From Marinomonas primoryensis (GTDB lineage: Bacteria > Pseudomonadota > Gammaproteobacteria > Pseudomonadales > Marinomonadaceae), in NCBI RefSeq assembly GCF_013372285.1, contig NZ_CP054301.1:2287001-2351000 (forward strand): a stretch of 64,000 nucleotides of DNA. Reading direction: 5' to 3'. The stretch's first letter is position 1. The number at the start of each line of letters is the position of its first letter. This document shows, piece after piece, positions 28,858 to 37,992 of this stretch. Below the pieces are notes generated by a model. That model did no database searches, was not told the DNA's origin, and saw only the letters and a program-made list of their open reading frames with translations. A program made the translations under genes and the position numbers.

Positions 28858-28916
28858 GTCGTCAACATTAGATTGGATACAACCACCAGAAGCGCATTCA
28901 CTCTAATGTCGACGAC
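28858..28916. repeat. Long inverted repeat downstream of the peptide-type ABC operon
   Basis: GTCGTCAACATTAGA (28858-28872) and TCTAATGTCGACGAC (28902-28916) are reverse complements with one mismatch, separated by 29 bases. It starts 17 bases beyond the ATPase stop on the minus strand and has no T-run. It could be an mRNA 3-prime stabiliser, a Rho-independent-like end, or a paired protein-binding site. Confidence 0.7.
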
Positions 28917-28932
28917 TCACGACAATCACCTA

Positions 28933-30321
28933 CTACAAACAAATAGTCTTATGGCAGGTTTTTCTGATTAATGCTGCATCATGACTGACCAACAGAACAG
29001 CACAATTCGCTTCGCTCGCCAATTCGACCAATAACGTCGTTACTTCTTTGGCCGTGATCGGATCAAGTCGAGACGTCGGCTCGTCTGCAAACAAAAATAC
29101 AGGATCAAGCAACAATGCACGCAAAATCGCAAAGCGTTGCAACTCGCCACCCGACACAGACAAACAGTTTCGTTCAAGAATTCCATTCGGCAATTTCAAT
29201 CGATCCAGCAATGGTGCCACTCGGCTTTTATCTATGTCATGCAACACCACCAAATCGTCCAACAACTGCCCCAATGACACACTAGACGAAAAAGCCGATG
29301 GTGGATCTTGATACAATTTCAACCACTGATGTGGCTTAGCATCGTGATTCAAACGAGTAATACTGCCCGCCGAAATCGGCAAAAGATTCAGCAGAGCATC
29401 CCCTAATGACGACTTGCCACAACCACTGTCTCCAACAATACCAACAACGTCACCTTTTTTAATTGAAAAAGAAACACCATTAAACAAAGTGCGGTTGCCT
29501 CGTGCAATAGCAAGCTGGTCAACCACCAACACATCTTCAGCGGCACTTCGTCGGGACGTAGGTGCTATTTCAGGCCACGCACTTGGCTCTGCCGCAATAA
29601 GGTCCCGTGTGTAGCAAGCCTGGGGGTTGTTTAGCAATAATAACGCCTCACCTTCTTCGACCACTCGCCCTTCTTTCATCACCAGCAATTTACCGCCCAA
29701 CTGACGAGCCACCACAACATCATGAGTAATGGTCAGTAAACTGCCCAGATTTGACCGAGACTGCAACATACGCACAATGCCATCCCGTCGAGACACATCC
29801 AGCCCTTTGGTGGGCTCATCTGCCAAAATCATATTCGCGCCGCCTGCTGTCGCAGCGACAATAGCAAGGCGCTGCGCCATGCCGCCTGACAATTGATCCG
29901 GCCTTTTATGCGCACTATCATCCAAGCCAACTTGCAACAAATCTTGGTGAGTAGAAGCCAATGCTTCTTGACGACTTTCCCCCAACACACATTGATAGAC
30001 TTCTTTAACTTGATCGACACCCTTCATAAGCGGATTTAATGCATGCCAAGGCTCTTGCGGCAACATTACCAACACTCTCCCCCATAATGCCCGACGCTCT
30101 TTAATCGTCATCACCTTACCGAACACCTCAATTTCACCAGAAACACTCAACGCCTCAGGCAACAACCCCATAATTGCTTGCGCCAACAAGCTTTTACCAG
30201 AACCTGTTTGCCCCAATATCGTCAAAGGTTGGTCCTGTATCAGCTCAAGTGAAATAGGCTCCAATAAGCAGGTTTCTCCGGCATACACTGCGACATTCGT
30301 CAGTTTCAGTAACACTTTCAT
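28933..30321 (-). CDS. Peptide/nickel-type ABC transporter, fused double ATPase
   Basis: About 462 residues starting MKVLLKLTNVAVYAGE. ABC domain 1 has GQTGSGKSLLAQ, LSGGMAQRLAI and ADEPTKGLD. ABC domain 2 has GDSGCGKSSLGDALL, VSGGELQRFAI and ADEPTSRLD. In the Dpp/Opp/Nik systems these are usually two proteins (D and F); here they are fused, as in YejF-like ATPases but shorter. The ATG at 30321 overlaps the permease stop as ATGA and is preferred to a longer frame reaching 30396. Confidence 0.9.
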   Translation of the reverse strand: MKVLLKLTNVAVYAGETCLLEPISLELIQDQPLTILGQTGSGKSLLAQAIMGLLPEALSVSGEIEVFGKVMTIKERRALWGRVLVMLPQEPWHALNPLMKGVDQVKEVYQCVLGESRQEALASTHQDLLQVGLDDSAHKRPDQLSGGMAQRLAIVAATAGGANMILADEPTKGLDVSRRDGIVRMLQSRSNLGSLLTITHDVVVARQLGGKLLVMKEGRVVEEGEALLLLNNPQACYTRDLIAAEPSAWPEIAPTSRRSAAEDVLVVDQLAIARGNRTLFNGVSFSIKKGDVVGIVGDSGCGKSSLGDALLNLLPISAGSITRLNHDAKPHQWLKLYQDPPSAFSSSVSLGQLLDDLVVLHDIDKSRVAPLLDRLKLPNGILERNCLSVSGGELQRFAILRALLLDPVFLFADEPTSRLDPITAKEVTTLLVELASEANCAVLLVSHDAALIRKTCHKTICL

Positions 30322-31100
30322 AGTCGTTTTCCTGCCAACAAATGGAACGCAAACACCATCAACGCAATGACAATCAAAGGCTGCGCTAATACCCAAGGTG
30401 CCTCACTGTAATAAGGAAACAACTCGACCGTCATCAAGCCTAATTCCGCTAATGGCGGTTGAATACCGACATAAACAAAACCCAGCGATGCCATAGTCAA
30501 AATAGCGTTCGCACCACCAAAGGCAGCTAACGTAAACACAGAAGGTGCTATGGACGGCCAAATATGACGTTTAACCTGATACCACCGGCCAAAGCCCATC
30601 ATATGTGAAGACTGTCGCGCTGGACTATGAATCACGCTTTGCGTCACCGCTCGCACCACGCGAAAGTACTCAACCCATTGCACTAAAGAAATGGCCAGAT
30701 ACAAAACCCAAAAAGACCCTGGCGCAATCGCAGCGAAAAGCAACACCACAACCAATCCGGGCAGAGCCAGCAAAACATTAACAACAACACCTAACGTGCT
30801 ATCCACTTTTTTACCGCCCCAGACGGCCCAAATACCCAGCGATGTTCCCACCAAGGCGGACGTCAGCACACATAACACACCCAGAGCAAACGACAGACCC
30901 ACCGCATACGCCATGCGTGTAAACATACTACGACCAAAATGATCCGTCCCCAACCAATGGCTCGACGAAGGCACTTCTAAAATCGCATTTAAATCTTGTT
31001 GCGAAAGGCTGTAAGGTGAAAGCAACATACCAGCCAAAGAAAACAACACCAACGAAAGCAAAATCCCTCCGCCAGCCCATTGAGACTTAGTCATTGTCAT
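30318..31100 (-). CDS. Peptide/nickel-type ABC transporter permease (DppC/NikC-like)
   Basis: A 260-residue inner-membrane permease of the BPD_transp_1 family with about six helices. The N-terminal HWLGTDHFGRSMFTRMAY segment near residue 48 is the DppC signature. The EAA-like loop ARQSSHMMGFGRWYQVKRHI is near residue 160. Both ends overlap neighbours by ATGA, indicating tight translational coupling. Confidence 0.9.
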   Translation of the reverse strand: MTMTKSQWAGGGILLSLVLFSLAGMLLSPYSLSQQDLNAILEVPSSSHWLGTDHFGRSMFTRMAYAVGLSFALGVLCVLTSALVGTSLGIWAVWGGKKVDSTLGVVVNVLLALPGLVVVLLFAAIAPGSFWVLYLAISLVQWVEYFRVVRAVTQSVIHSPARQSSHMMGFGRWYQVKRHIWPSIAPSVFTLAAFGGANAILTMASLGFVYVGIQPPLAELGLMTVELFPYYSEAPWVLAQPLIVIALMVFAFHLLAGKRL

Positions 31101-32032
31101 ACGTCCTTCTCCCCTCTAGGATCGATCCATAAACAGAGCATATCCACCAAGGTATTCAACACCACAAACAACACCCCCATAACCAAAGCCGCACCTTGAA
31201 TCACAGGAATGTCTCGAGCGAAAATCGCATGCGCTAAGCCATGACCAATCCCCGGCCATGAAAACAAAGACTCAATCATCACAATGCCTTCAATCATGCT
31301 CACCAGCTGAATGCCAAAAAAAGCCACAACGGGCACCGCAATATTTCGAATGCCATGACGCCTAAATGTTTGCCAAGCAGACAAGCCTTTCACTCTAGAA
31401 AACTGATAAAACGGCGCCTTAAAGGTTTGTTTAGCCGCATCTCTTACCACACGATTAGACACTGCAGCCAAGCTAAGCGCCAACGTGACGGCAGGCAATA
31501 CAAGGTGAGAAAAAGAGCCAAATCCCGCGACAGGAAACCATTGCCAATGCAAAGCAAACAGCAAAATAAACAACACACCAATCACAAACACTGGCAGAGC
31601 GCGAATCACACTGGATAACCCCATAAAAACAGAGTCCAATGGATTGCCTCGCCAAGCGCACAACAACCCAACCGGCACAGCAATCAATATCGACACCATC
31701 AAGCCAGCAAACGCCAACAACAATGAATGACCCAACATATGCTGAACTGTTTCTATGACAGGCGCACCGCTTACGAGCGAATCGCCTAATTTGAACTGCA
31801 GTAGATCTGTCAGCCAATGCCAATACGCAAGCAAAGAACTTTGATCTAACTGCAGCTCTTCACGGACCATTTGAGCCGCCTGAGAATCCACATTGTCTTG
31901 ACCATAACGACTGGCAGCAATCCGATACGCCATGTCGCCAGGCAAAGAACGCATCAAAATAAACGTCAGTGTTCCAACCCCCCAAATCACGGTCAACAAT
32001 TGAAGTGCCCTTTTTAAAAGCAGAGTCTTCAC
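31097..32032 (-). CDS. Peptide/nickel-type ABC transporter permease (DppB/NikB-like)
   Basis: A 311-residue inner-membrane permease. It starts MKTLLLKRALQLLTVIWGVGTLTFILMRSLPGD, typical of DppB/NikB, and ends in PRGEKDV. Family landmarks include FSWPGIGHGLAHAIFARDIPVIQG near residue 255. It has six helices. It overlaps the binding protein gene upstream and permease C downstream by four bases each. Confidence 0.9.
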   Translation of the reverse strand: MKTLLLKRALQLLTVIWGVGTLTFILMRSLPGDMAYRIAASRYGQDNVDSQAAQMVREELQLDQSSLLAYWHWLTDLLQFKLGDSLVSGAPVIETVQHMLGHSLLLAFAGLMVSILIAVPVGLLCAWRGNPLDSVFMGLSSVIRALPVFVIGVLFILLFALHWQWFPVAGFGSFSHLVLPAVTLALSLAAVSNRVVRDAAKQTFKAPFYQFSRVKGLSAWQTFRRHGIRNIAVPVVAFFGIQLVSMIEGIVMIESLFSWPGIGHGLAHAIFARDIPVIQGAALVMGVLFVVLNTLVDMLCLWIDPRGEKDV

Positions 32033-33588
32033 GGTTTCACAAACTCCATTTCATTCAAATAAAAACTGCGCTCAAATGGGTCAAAACGAAACCCTTTAAT
32101 GCGTTTATTAACTGAGGTTTGCTGAACGTAAGAAGACACAGGAATCATAGGGCGTTCGTCAAAAATTATCTTCGCGCTACGCTGAGCTATGTCTTTGTAT
32201 TTGATCGGGTCTGACGTACGCTCCAGCGCTTGTAAGTTCGCACTCAAACTGTTGTTATTCCAGTTCATTGCGCCCCAATCACCACCGCCATTCGAACCAA
32301 AATCAGACAGCATCACACCCAAAGGATCGACAATAAAACCGTAATTACGAGCTATTAACGCCACCTCCAATGAACCATCTTGATGCCCCATAGGAATGGC
32401 ACTGGAATTGGTCACCTCGACTTTTGTCTTCACACCAACGGCTTGCCATTGCGCTTGAATCGCAGTGGCGACCGTGGTTAATTCTGGTCGATCGGCGTAT
32501 GTGATGAGCGTCAATTCAAAACGCTCGCCGTTTCTTTCCAATATACCTTCAGCATTTTTTGACCAACCCAACTCCGCTAACAAGCTTTCAGGCGTCCCAG
32601 CAGCCGCCTCTGTTTGCTTGGTCACACCCTCTAAATGCCAATTGGCCATGGAATTTGGCAAAACTTGCACCGCTTCAGAACCCGGTATGCGTAAAATGCC
32701 TTTCGCAATACCTTCGCGATTAATCGCTAAACTCAATGCCTTTCGCGCCCGCACATCGTTCAAAAATCGATGTCCGCTGTTCAATTTCAAAACAATGGTT
32801 CTAGGGATGGCATTCGAATAAAGGGTCAAACTTGGTAAGCGTTTTAATGACATGAGACTCGCTGGATCCAAGCCAAACACAACATCGGCCTGACCGCTTC
32901 GGGCTTGCAACACACGACTTTCAGCACGGTGCCCCGTTAAGTAACTCGCATAAGGAATACTGGCAAGTTTGCCCCAATAACCGTCAAATTTTTCGACCAC
33001 TAACTTATGCGGTGGCGAAAACTGATACAGCTTATAAGGGCCCGTTCCTGACAACGCCAACACCTCGCCGCCTTTTCCATAAGCTAATGGCGACAAAATA
33101 CTGTTGGCATAATTCGCCAGTACAGCGCCCAACAAAGTGTAAGGGTGGCTCAAAGTAATAACGATTGAGTTTGGACCCGCTACCTCGATGCTTTCAATAG
33201 GGGCTTTTTTTAATGCACCATGTTTCAATTTCGTAATGGCAAGGCTGTTTACAACCGCCTCCGCGTCTAACCCAGAACCATCATGAAAATGCACTCCTTC
33301 ACGCAATGTAAACGTCCATGTTTTAGCGTCTTTGCTAACCTGCCATTGTGTCGCCAAGGCCGGAATTAATAAGCCGTTTTCATCTACATCCAGTAAAGTT
33401 TCCAGCACTTGCATGCGACTGTAGATGTAACCATTTTTAGAAGGGTCTAGGCTGGTAAACTCAAAGGCCGCACTAATCGCCAACGTATTAGACAAGGTGG
33501 GTTTAGCGAAAGTGTTGCTGGTAGCCAACGCAATTCCTAGTACAAAAACACAAGTCACCATTCGTCTAAAAGAAGTTATTACACTCAT
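32029..33588 (-). CDS. SBP_bac_5 substrate-binding protein (peptide/nickel/metallophore class)
   Basis: About 519 residues. A signal peptide runs to TFA (MSVITSFRRMVTCVFVLGIALATSNTFA), and the SBP_bac_5 fold follows, with FTLREGVHFHDGSGLDAEAVV near residue 98 and RKALSLAINREGIAKGI near 280. NikA, DppA, OppA and opine-metallophore binders share this fold, so the ligand cannot be read off directly. A GTG at 33603 is an alternative start. Zur- and Fur-like sites just upstream make a metal or metallophore ligand more likely than a nutritional peptide; this is inference. Confidence 0.85.
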   Translation of the reverse strand: MSVITSFRRMVTCVFVLGIALATSNTFAKPTLSNTLAISAAFEFTSLDPSKNGYIYSRMQVLETLLDVDENGLLIPALATQWQVSKDAKTWTFTLREGVHFHDGSGLDAEAVVNSLAITKLKHGALKKAPIESIEVAGPNSIVITLSHPYTLLGAVLANYANSILSPLAYGKGGEVLALSGTGPYKLYQFSPPHKLVVEKFDGYWGKLASIPYASYLTGHRAESRVLQARSGQADVVFGLDPASLMSLKRLPSLTLYSNAIPRTIVLKLNSGHRFLNDVRARKALSLAINREGIAKGILRIPGSEAVQVLPNSMANWHLEGVTKQTEAAAGTPESLLAELGWSKNAEGILERNGERFELTLITYADRPELTTVATAIQAQWQAVGVKTKVEVTNSSAIPMGHQDGSLEVALIARNYGFIVDPLGVMLSDFGSNGGGDWGAMNWNNNSLSANLQALERTSDPIKYKDIAQRSAKIIFDERPMIPVSSYVQQTSVNKRIKGFRFDPFERSFYLNEMEFVKP

Positions 33589-33615
33589 ATTCGTATTATC
33601 CACAGCTTAAAAAAA

Positions 33616-33628
33616 GTTATGATATAAC
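33616..33628 (-). promoter_or_regulatory. Zur-like operator upstream of the SBP_bac_5 operon
   Basis: GTTATGATATAAC is a 5-3-5 perfect inverted repeat. On the minus strand the region reads TGTTATATCATAACT, differing from the enterobacterial Zur core TGTTATANTATAACA at two specified positions. It lies 28 bases before the preferred start codon, where it would overlap a promoter. Confidence 0.45.
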
Positions 33629-33653
33629 ATAATAAATAACAATAACAATCATT

Positions 33654-33670
33654 TGAGAATGAATTTCATT
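33654..33670 (-). promoter_or_regulatory. Fur-box-like sequence upstream of the SBP_bac_5 operon
   Basis: TGAGAATGAATTTCATT contains AATGA-N3-TCATT at exactly the spacing of the Fur consensus, about 12 of 19 positions by eye. A second partly overlapping half, TCATTTAAATGA, follows directly. It lies about 25 bases upstream of the Zur-like site. Confidence 0.45.
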
Positions 33671-33690
33671 TAAATGAGAAAATGCCAGGC

Positions 33691-33726
33691 AAAAAAAAAA
33701 CCAGCTTCAATAAATTGAAGCAGGTT
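33691..33726 (-). terminator. Terminator of the galactoside regulon (after the binding-protein gene)
   Basis: On the minus strand AAACCTGCTTCAA pairs with TTGAAGCTGGTTT (arms around 33698-33710 and 33715-33726, one mismatch, loop about four bases) and ends in a run of ten T. It lies 58 bases past the stop at 33784. Confidence 0.88.
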
Positions 33727-33783
33727 TATGGAGTAACGTGATACATAACACACACCGTCCTAAAGACGACACTGCATTATTCG

Positions 33784-35007
33784 TTATTTGAAAACACGCT
33801 TTCTCACACCTTCAAGACGCTTCAAAATAGCGTCCATACGTTCAGGTTTCACCATGAACTCTTGGAAACCTTTCATACCTTCTTGCGCCATACTCGGATC
33901 CGTATCACGGTCATAAAACTGAGCCGTACCAGACGCATTGTTCAGCATTTTCACGCCTTTGTTCAAAAAGTAATTATCGGGCGCATGGGCTTTTTTGTGC
34001 GGTGGAATTTGCAACAACGCCGCATTCACCAAGGTCTGATTATCAGCACGTGCCATAAACTCTAAGAATTTACGCGCGTCTTTTTTATTGGCCGCTTTAG
34101 CAGGAATATGAATCGTATCCATTGGCGCGTCTTCTGCCATCCCAATCGCCGGATCAATTTGAGGGAACTGGAAGAAGCCCATTTTTCCATCAAGCTCTTT
34201 CGGGAAGTTTGGCGCAATGAAATTACCTATCAAATACATCGCCGCTTTGCCGTTGTACAGAAAGGGTTGTGCTTCTTGCCAAGAATAAGACGCATGGTTT
34301 TCTAGGAAATACCCGTTATCCACCAATACTTTCCAGTGCTCAAAGGTCTTACGAACACGGGGGTCCGTGTACGGAATTTTCCCATCCATTAAATCAATAT
34401 GAAAGTCCAAACCATTGGTGCGCATATTCAAGTAATCGAACCAACCCGCAGCGGTCCACAAATACTTAGTGCCAATCGCAATGGGCGCGATGTCATTGGC
34501 TTTTAGCTTGGCATTTACCGCTAGGAATTCATCCCATGTTTTAGGTTCAGAAAGACCTAACTTATCAAAAATGTCTTTGCGGTAATAAACACCCCATTGA
34601 TAATAAGTGTAAGGAACACCCCACTGCTTATCATTGATCGTCATCGCTGGTGTTGCAGAGGGCATGTTTGCTTTCAGATCTTCTTTTTTCCAAACATCGC
34701 TCACGTCTTCAAACAAACCGCGATCAACAAACGCCTTCATACGATTGCCCGCATACCAGAAAACAACGTCTGGTGGACTCGTCGATAACCAGTTACGGAT
34801 GGCGGTTTTATAACCTTCTTTGTCATACAAATTGTATTTAACGGTGATATCCGGGTTTTCCCCTTCAAATTTTTGCACGATTTCAGCAAACGCTTGTTTC
34901 GGTGCGGGATCCGCTTGATCCGAATTGATAACCAAGGTACCGGCATTCGCAATGGTAACCGCAGTCAATGCCATTGCACCGACTAATAACGATTGGATTT
35001 TTTTCAT
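33784..35007 (-). CDS. Sugar ABC transporter substrate-binding protein (CUT1 family), galactoside importer
   Basis: A 407-residue periplasmic protein with signal peptide MKKIQSLLVGAMALTAVTIANA and an SBP_bac_1 fold (FAEIVQKFEGENPDITVKY near residue 40, GKAAMYLIGNF near 253). It lies at the far end of the cluster, after the glycosidases and separated from its permeases. Its own 110-base upstream region carries two IclR-type operator motifs, so it can be expressed separately and more strongly. The ligand is inferred to be alpha- and beta-galactosides from the neighbouring GH36 and GH42 enzymes. Confidence 0.88.
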   Translation of the reverse strand: MKKIQSLLVGAMALTAVTIANAGTLVINSDQADPAPKQAFAEIVQKFEGENPDITVKYNLYDKEGYKTAIRNWLSTSPPDVVFWYAGNRMKAFVDRGLFEDVSDVWKKEDLKANMPSATPAMTINDKQWGVPYTYYQWGVYYRKDIFDKLGLSEPKTWDEFLAVNAKLKANDIAPIAIGTKYLWTAAGWFDYLNMRTNGLDFHIDLMDGKIPYTDPRVRKTFEHWKVLVDNGYFLENHASYSWQEAQPFLYNGKAAMYLIGNFIAPNFPKELDGKMGFFQFPQIDPAIGMAEDAPMDTIHIPAKAANKKDARKFLEFMARADNQTLVNAALLQIPPHKKAHAPDNYFLNKGVKMLNNASGTAQFYDRDTDPSMAQEGMKGFQEFMVKPERMDAILKRLEGVRKRVFK

Positions 35008-35038
35008 TTAAATAAGCCCTCTTTTTATTTTTATTAAT

Positions 35039-35053
35039 TGGAACTGGGTTTCA
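35039..35053. promoter_or_regulatory. IclR-type operator motif, copy 1 upstream of the binding-protein gene
   Basis: TGGAACTGGGTTTCA is an imperfect palindrome TGGAAC-N3-GTTTCA. It lies 32 bases before the binding-protein start and shares its design with copies at 35086-35100 and 43803-43817. Confidence 0.55.
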
Positions 35054-35085
35054 GTATTGATTAATTTGAGTACATAATCAATAAA

Positions 35086-35100
35086 AGAAACTAAGTTCCA
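35086..35100. promoter_or_regulatory. IclR-type operator motif, copy 2 upstream of the binding-protein gene
   Basis: Read on the minus strand it is TGGAACTTAGTTTCT, the same TGGAAC-N3-GTTTC pattern, 47 bases from copy 1. Two sites in one promoter fit tetrameric IclR regulators. Confidence 0.55.
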
Positions 35101-35117
35101 CTTTATTTTTCGCTTTT

Positions 35118-37088
35118 CTAACGCTTTTTCCAAATCGACACACCAGCCGCCGCTAGATGTCGATAGCCAATGACTAACTCCGCCCCTTCTGGTTCAAAAA
35201 ACACCTCATGGGACGCGTAATTAAAGACAAAAATAACCTTGCCACGTTCACGAACGCGAACCCCTTTTGGCAAGTAAACGCTCGACAATCCTGCTGCTTC
35301 AGCCAACTTGGCCAAACTCGCTTTTAATAGGCCATTGTCGATACAAGAACCAAGGTAAAAATGACGCCCCTCTCCCATCAACACAGGATTGCCGCCATCG
35401 TCTTTTAGCAAACAAGGCAGTGCCGTCTTAATTTGCTCATGCCAATGCAGCAGCGAGCCTGAACCCCAGCGACCTGACACCGCCGGTTGAGTGTGATTGG
35501 GTAACGCATCAACACGTTCTACCGTTAGCGGCAATAAGCTCGCCAATGGTCCTGGTGCAAGGTTGTTAGGAATTTGATAGGTATCGGTTTTACTGCCCGT
35601 TCTTGGCCCAGCCAGCAACACGCCTTTAAACGCATTCAGCCTTACTTGTAATGCTGGCGAAATATGCGCCTGTGCCGGTAAAACCAGCAATTCATAAGTA
35701 TCCAACGACGCATCACTAGGAATAATGTCGACAGACAAGCCAAGCTCACGCAGGGCTTCATACAAGCGGTAACACCAAAATAAATAACGATAAGCGCGAG
35801 ATTGAGGCTGAATGTCCAGCGACCAACAGGCGTCGTAATCAAACATCAATGCGACTTTCCCTGCACTTGGCAACGACATCAACTCGTCCGCGTCCAACCC
35901 AAGCGATTCGCCCAACACCTTCACTTCCGCGGCAACCAACGCCGCTTCTTGTGCAGCTTCGGCTTCTTGCGCATCCGGTCGCAATAAACCCGCGTGCATT
36001 TGTTCTTGCCCAAAAGGCGCCTGACGCCACCGGAAATACGACACAAGTTCCGCACCATGAGAAAAAGCTTCCCACGTCCATAAACGCACGGCGCCATTTG
36101 CCGGCGTTGGGTTATGTGGCGCCCAATTCACCGGCCCCGGTTGTTGCTCCATGATCCACAATCGCCCTTTCCCACAACCGCGATACAAATCATGATGAAA
36201 AGCGCCAAAGTCAGGATGACCGACCCGTAAATACGCGTGTTTTTCTTCTTCGGTATAAATGCTTTCTTGATCCAAAAAGCCCAAGGGATAAGTATCCCAA
36301 CTCGCCACATCCAAATCTTGACCGACTTTATGATGATCAAACGCGGTAAAAAAACCCATGTAGTTATGAACCAAATCACGACCCGCGGAATGCTCTCGCA
36401 AAATAGCCACTTGCAGTTTATTAAAGGCGACCACTTGGTCAGAACAACAACGTTGAAAGTCCAAACGATGTGAAGGATTGGCTTCGGTCACGGTCAAATT
36501 CGGCAATTCAATTTCATCGAACGAACGATAATCCATGCTCCAAAAGACATTGCCCCACGCTTTATTTAACGCCGCAATCGTGCCGTATTTCTCTGCCAAC
36601 CAAATGCGAAACGCGACCAGATCCGTTTCGGCGTAGCTCAATATGGTGTTGTGACAGCCGTATTCATTGTCGGTCTGCCAAGACGCCACGGCAGGATGCT
36701 GACCATAGCGCTCCGCCATTAACGTCACTATTCGGCGACACGCTTCCCGATACTCCAGACTGGCAAAAGTGTAATGCCGACGAGAGCCAAAGCCTCGTAC
36801 TCGACCCTGCTCGTCTTTTGCCAACATAGAAGGATGACGGTCCACCAGCCATTTTGGCGGTGTCGCGGTGGGTGTGCCTAAAATCACTTTCAAGCCATGA
36901 GCGTGAAAAATGTCCAATGATTCATCCAACCATTGCCAATGCAATTCATTGGGTTCTGGTTCAATCGTGCTCCAGCTGAATTCACCAATACGAACGTATT
37001 CGATGCCAATGCGCTGCATGTGTTGCGCATCTTCCACCCAACGGCTTTTTGGCCAATGCTCAGGGTAATAACAAACGCCTAATTTCAT
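35118..37088 (-). CDS. Beta-galactosidase, GH42
   Basis: A 656-residue cytosolic enzyme starting MKLGVCYYPEHWPKSRWVED, typical of GH42. The acid/base Glu is in WQTDNEYGCH near residue 141 and the nucleophile Glu in LWIMEQQPGPVNW near 310. The trimerisation and C-terminal beta domains follow. There is no signal peptide, so it acts on imported beta-galactosides. It follows the lactonase gene by 3 bases. Family length and active-site residues are intact. Confidence 0.93.
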   Translation of the reverse strand: MKLGVCYYPEHWPKSRWVEDAQHMQRIGIEYVRIGEFSWSTIEPEPNELHWQWLDESLDIFHAHGLKVILGTPTATPPKWLVDRHPSMLAKDEQGRVRGFGSRRHYTFASLEYREACRRIVTLMAERYGQHPAVASWQTDNEYGCHNTILSYAETDLVAFRIWLAEKYGTIAALNKAWGNVFWSMDYRSFDEIELPNLTVTEANPSHRLDFQRCCSDQVVAFNKLQVAILREHSAGRDLVHNYMGFFTAFDHHKVGQDLDVASWDTYPLGFLDQESIYTEEEKHAYLRVGHPDFGAFHHDLYRGCGKGRLWIMEQQPGPVNWAPHNPTPANGAVRLWTWEAFSHGAELVSYFRWRQAPFGQEQMHAGLLRPDAQEAEAAQEAALVAAEVKVLGESLGLDADELMSLPSAGKVALMFDYDACWSLDIQPQSRAYRYLFWCYRLYEALRELGLSVDIIPSDASLDTYELLVLPAQAHISPALQVRLNAFKGVLLAGPRTGSKTDTYQIPNNLAPGPLASLLPLTVERVDALPNHTQPAVSGRWGSGSLLHWHEQIKTALPCLLKDDGGNPVLMGEGRHFYLGSCIDNGLLKASLAKLAEAAGLSSVYLPKGVRVRERGKVIFVFNYASHEVFFEPEGAELVIGYRHLAAAGVSIWKKR

Positions 37089-37091
37089 TTT

Positions 37092-37961
37092 CTACGCTCC
37101 TGCAAAAGGCTGGCTTGGCGCACCGGCAATGTTCATTTTGGTTAAATCAATCGCCACCACATGACCCGCCAACGGTTGATTCGCCAGCGCCTCGTCACTC
37201 GTTGCCACACTGGCTGATGTAATAAACAAGGTCATGCCATTCTCACCACCAAACACACAGCACGTTGGCTTAGAAAAAGGCAATTCAATCGTTTGCAACA
37301 CGTCACCGTCAGGGCTGTAGCGCACGACACGAGCGCCATCCCAGTTTGCATTCCACAAGCAATCGTCGGAATCGATACAAGAACCGTCTGCACCAATGCC
37401 TTCTTTCACTTCAAAAAATGGCTTTTGTTGGCGCACGTCATAAAATTCAGGATACGGAAAAGCATGAATTTTTCGTGTCATGGAATCGCCAAAATAAAAG
37501 CGCTGGCGAGATTCATCCCACGCCAGCGTATTGGCAATGCCAATGCCTTCTAACATGAGCGTTTTTTTGCCTTCCGGTGTAATTTTCCACAGTCGACCCG
37601 ACGCGACTTTTTCGGCGTCGTCCATCGTGCCAACCCAAAGCACACCATTCGGATCGCACTTAGCGTCGTTGCTTCGATTGCCGGCGATGTCGGTGTCTAA
37701 ATCGCACAAGTGTTCTAGCTCGCCGGTGGTTTTATCTAAATACGCAATTTCATCAGACAGAGCGACTAACAGACGATCGCTCTGAGTGGTAAACACCGCA
37801 GAGACTTTTTTCGGCAGCGTCCAATGTTGCGTTTCATTCGACGCTTGGTGCCAACGCCACACTTGGCAAGCGGGTATGTCGACCCAATACAAGGCTTGTT
37901 CGGCTTGACTCCAAAATGGCCCTTCCGCTAATTGATGACGCTGGGTACTAATTTGCTTCAT
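37092..37961 (-). CDS. SMP-30/gluconolactonase family lactonase, probably galactonolactonase
   Basis: A 289-residue six-bladed propeller enzyme. It starts QRHQLAEGPFWSQAEQALYWVD, whose Glu is a metal ligand. Further ligand regions are KCDPNGVLWVGTMDD near residue 100 and GADGSCIDSDDCLWNANW near 200. In the De Ley-Doudoroff route it would open galactono-lactone to galactonate. Specificity is inferred from the neighbours dgoA and dgoK. Confidence 0.88.
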   Translation of the reverse strand: MKQISTQRHQLAEGPFWSQAEQALYWVDIPACQVWRWHQASNETQHWTLPKKVSAVFTTQSDRLLVALSDEIAYLDKTTGELEHLCDLDTDIAGNRSNDAKCDPNGVLWVGTMDDAEKVASGRLWKITPEGKKTLMLEGIGIANTLAWDESRQRFYFGDSMTRKIHAFPYPEFYDVRQQKPFFEVKEGIGADGSCIDSDDCLWNANWDGARVVRYSPDGDVLQTIELPFSKPTCCVFGGENGMTLFITSASVATSDEALANQPLAGHVVAIDLTKMNIAGAPSQPFAGA

Positions 37962-37992
37962 TATTTTTATTCTCCCAATTGTCTTGTCTACT

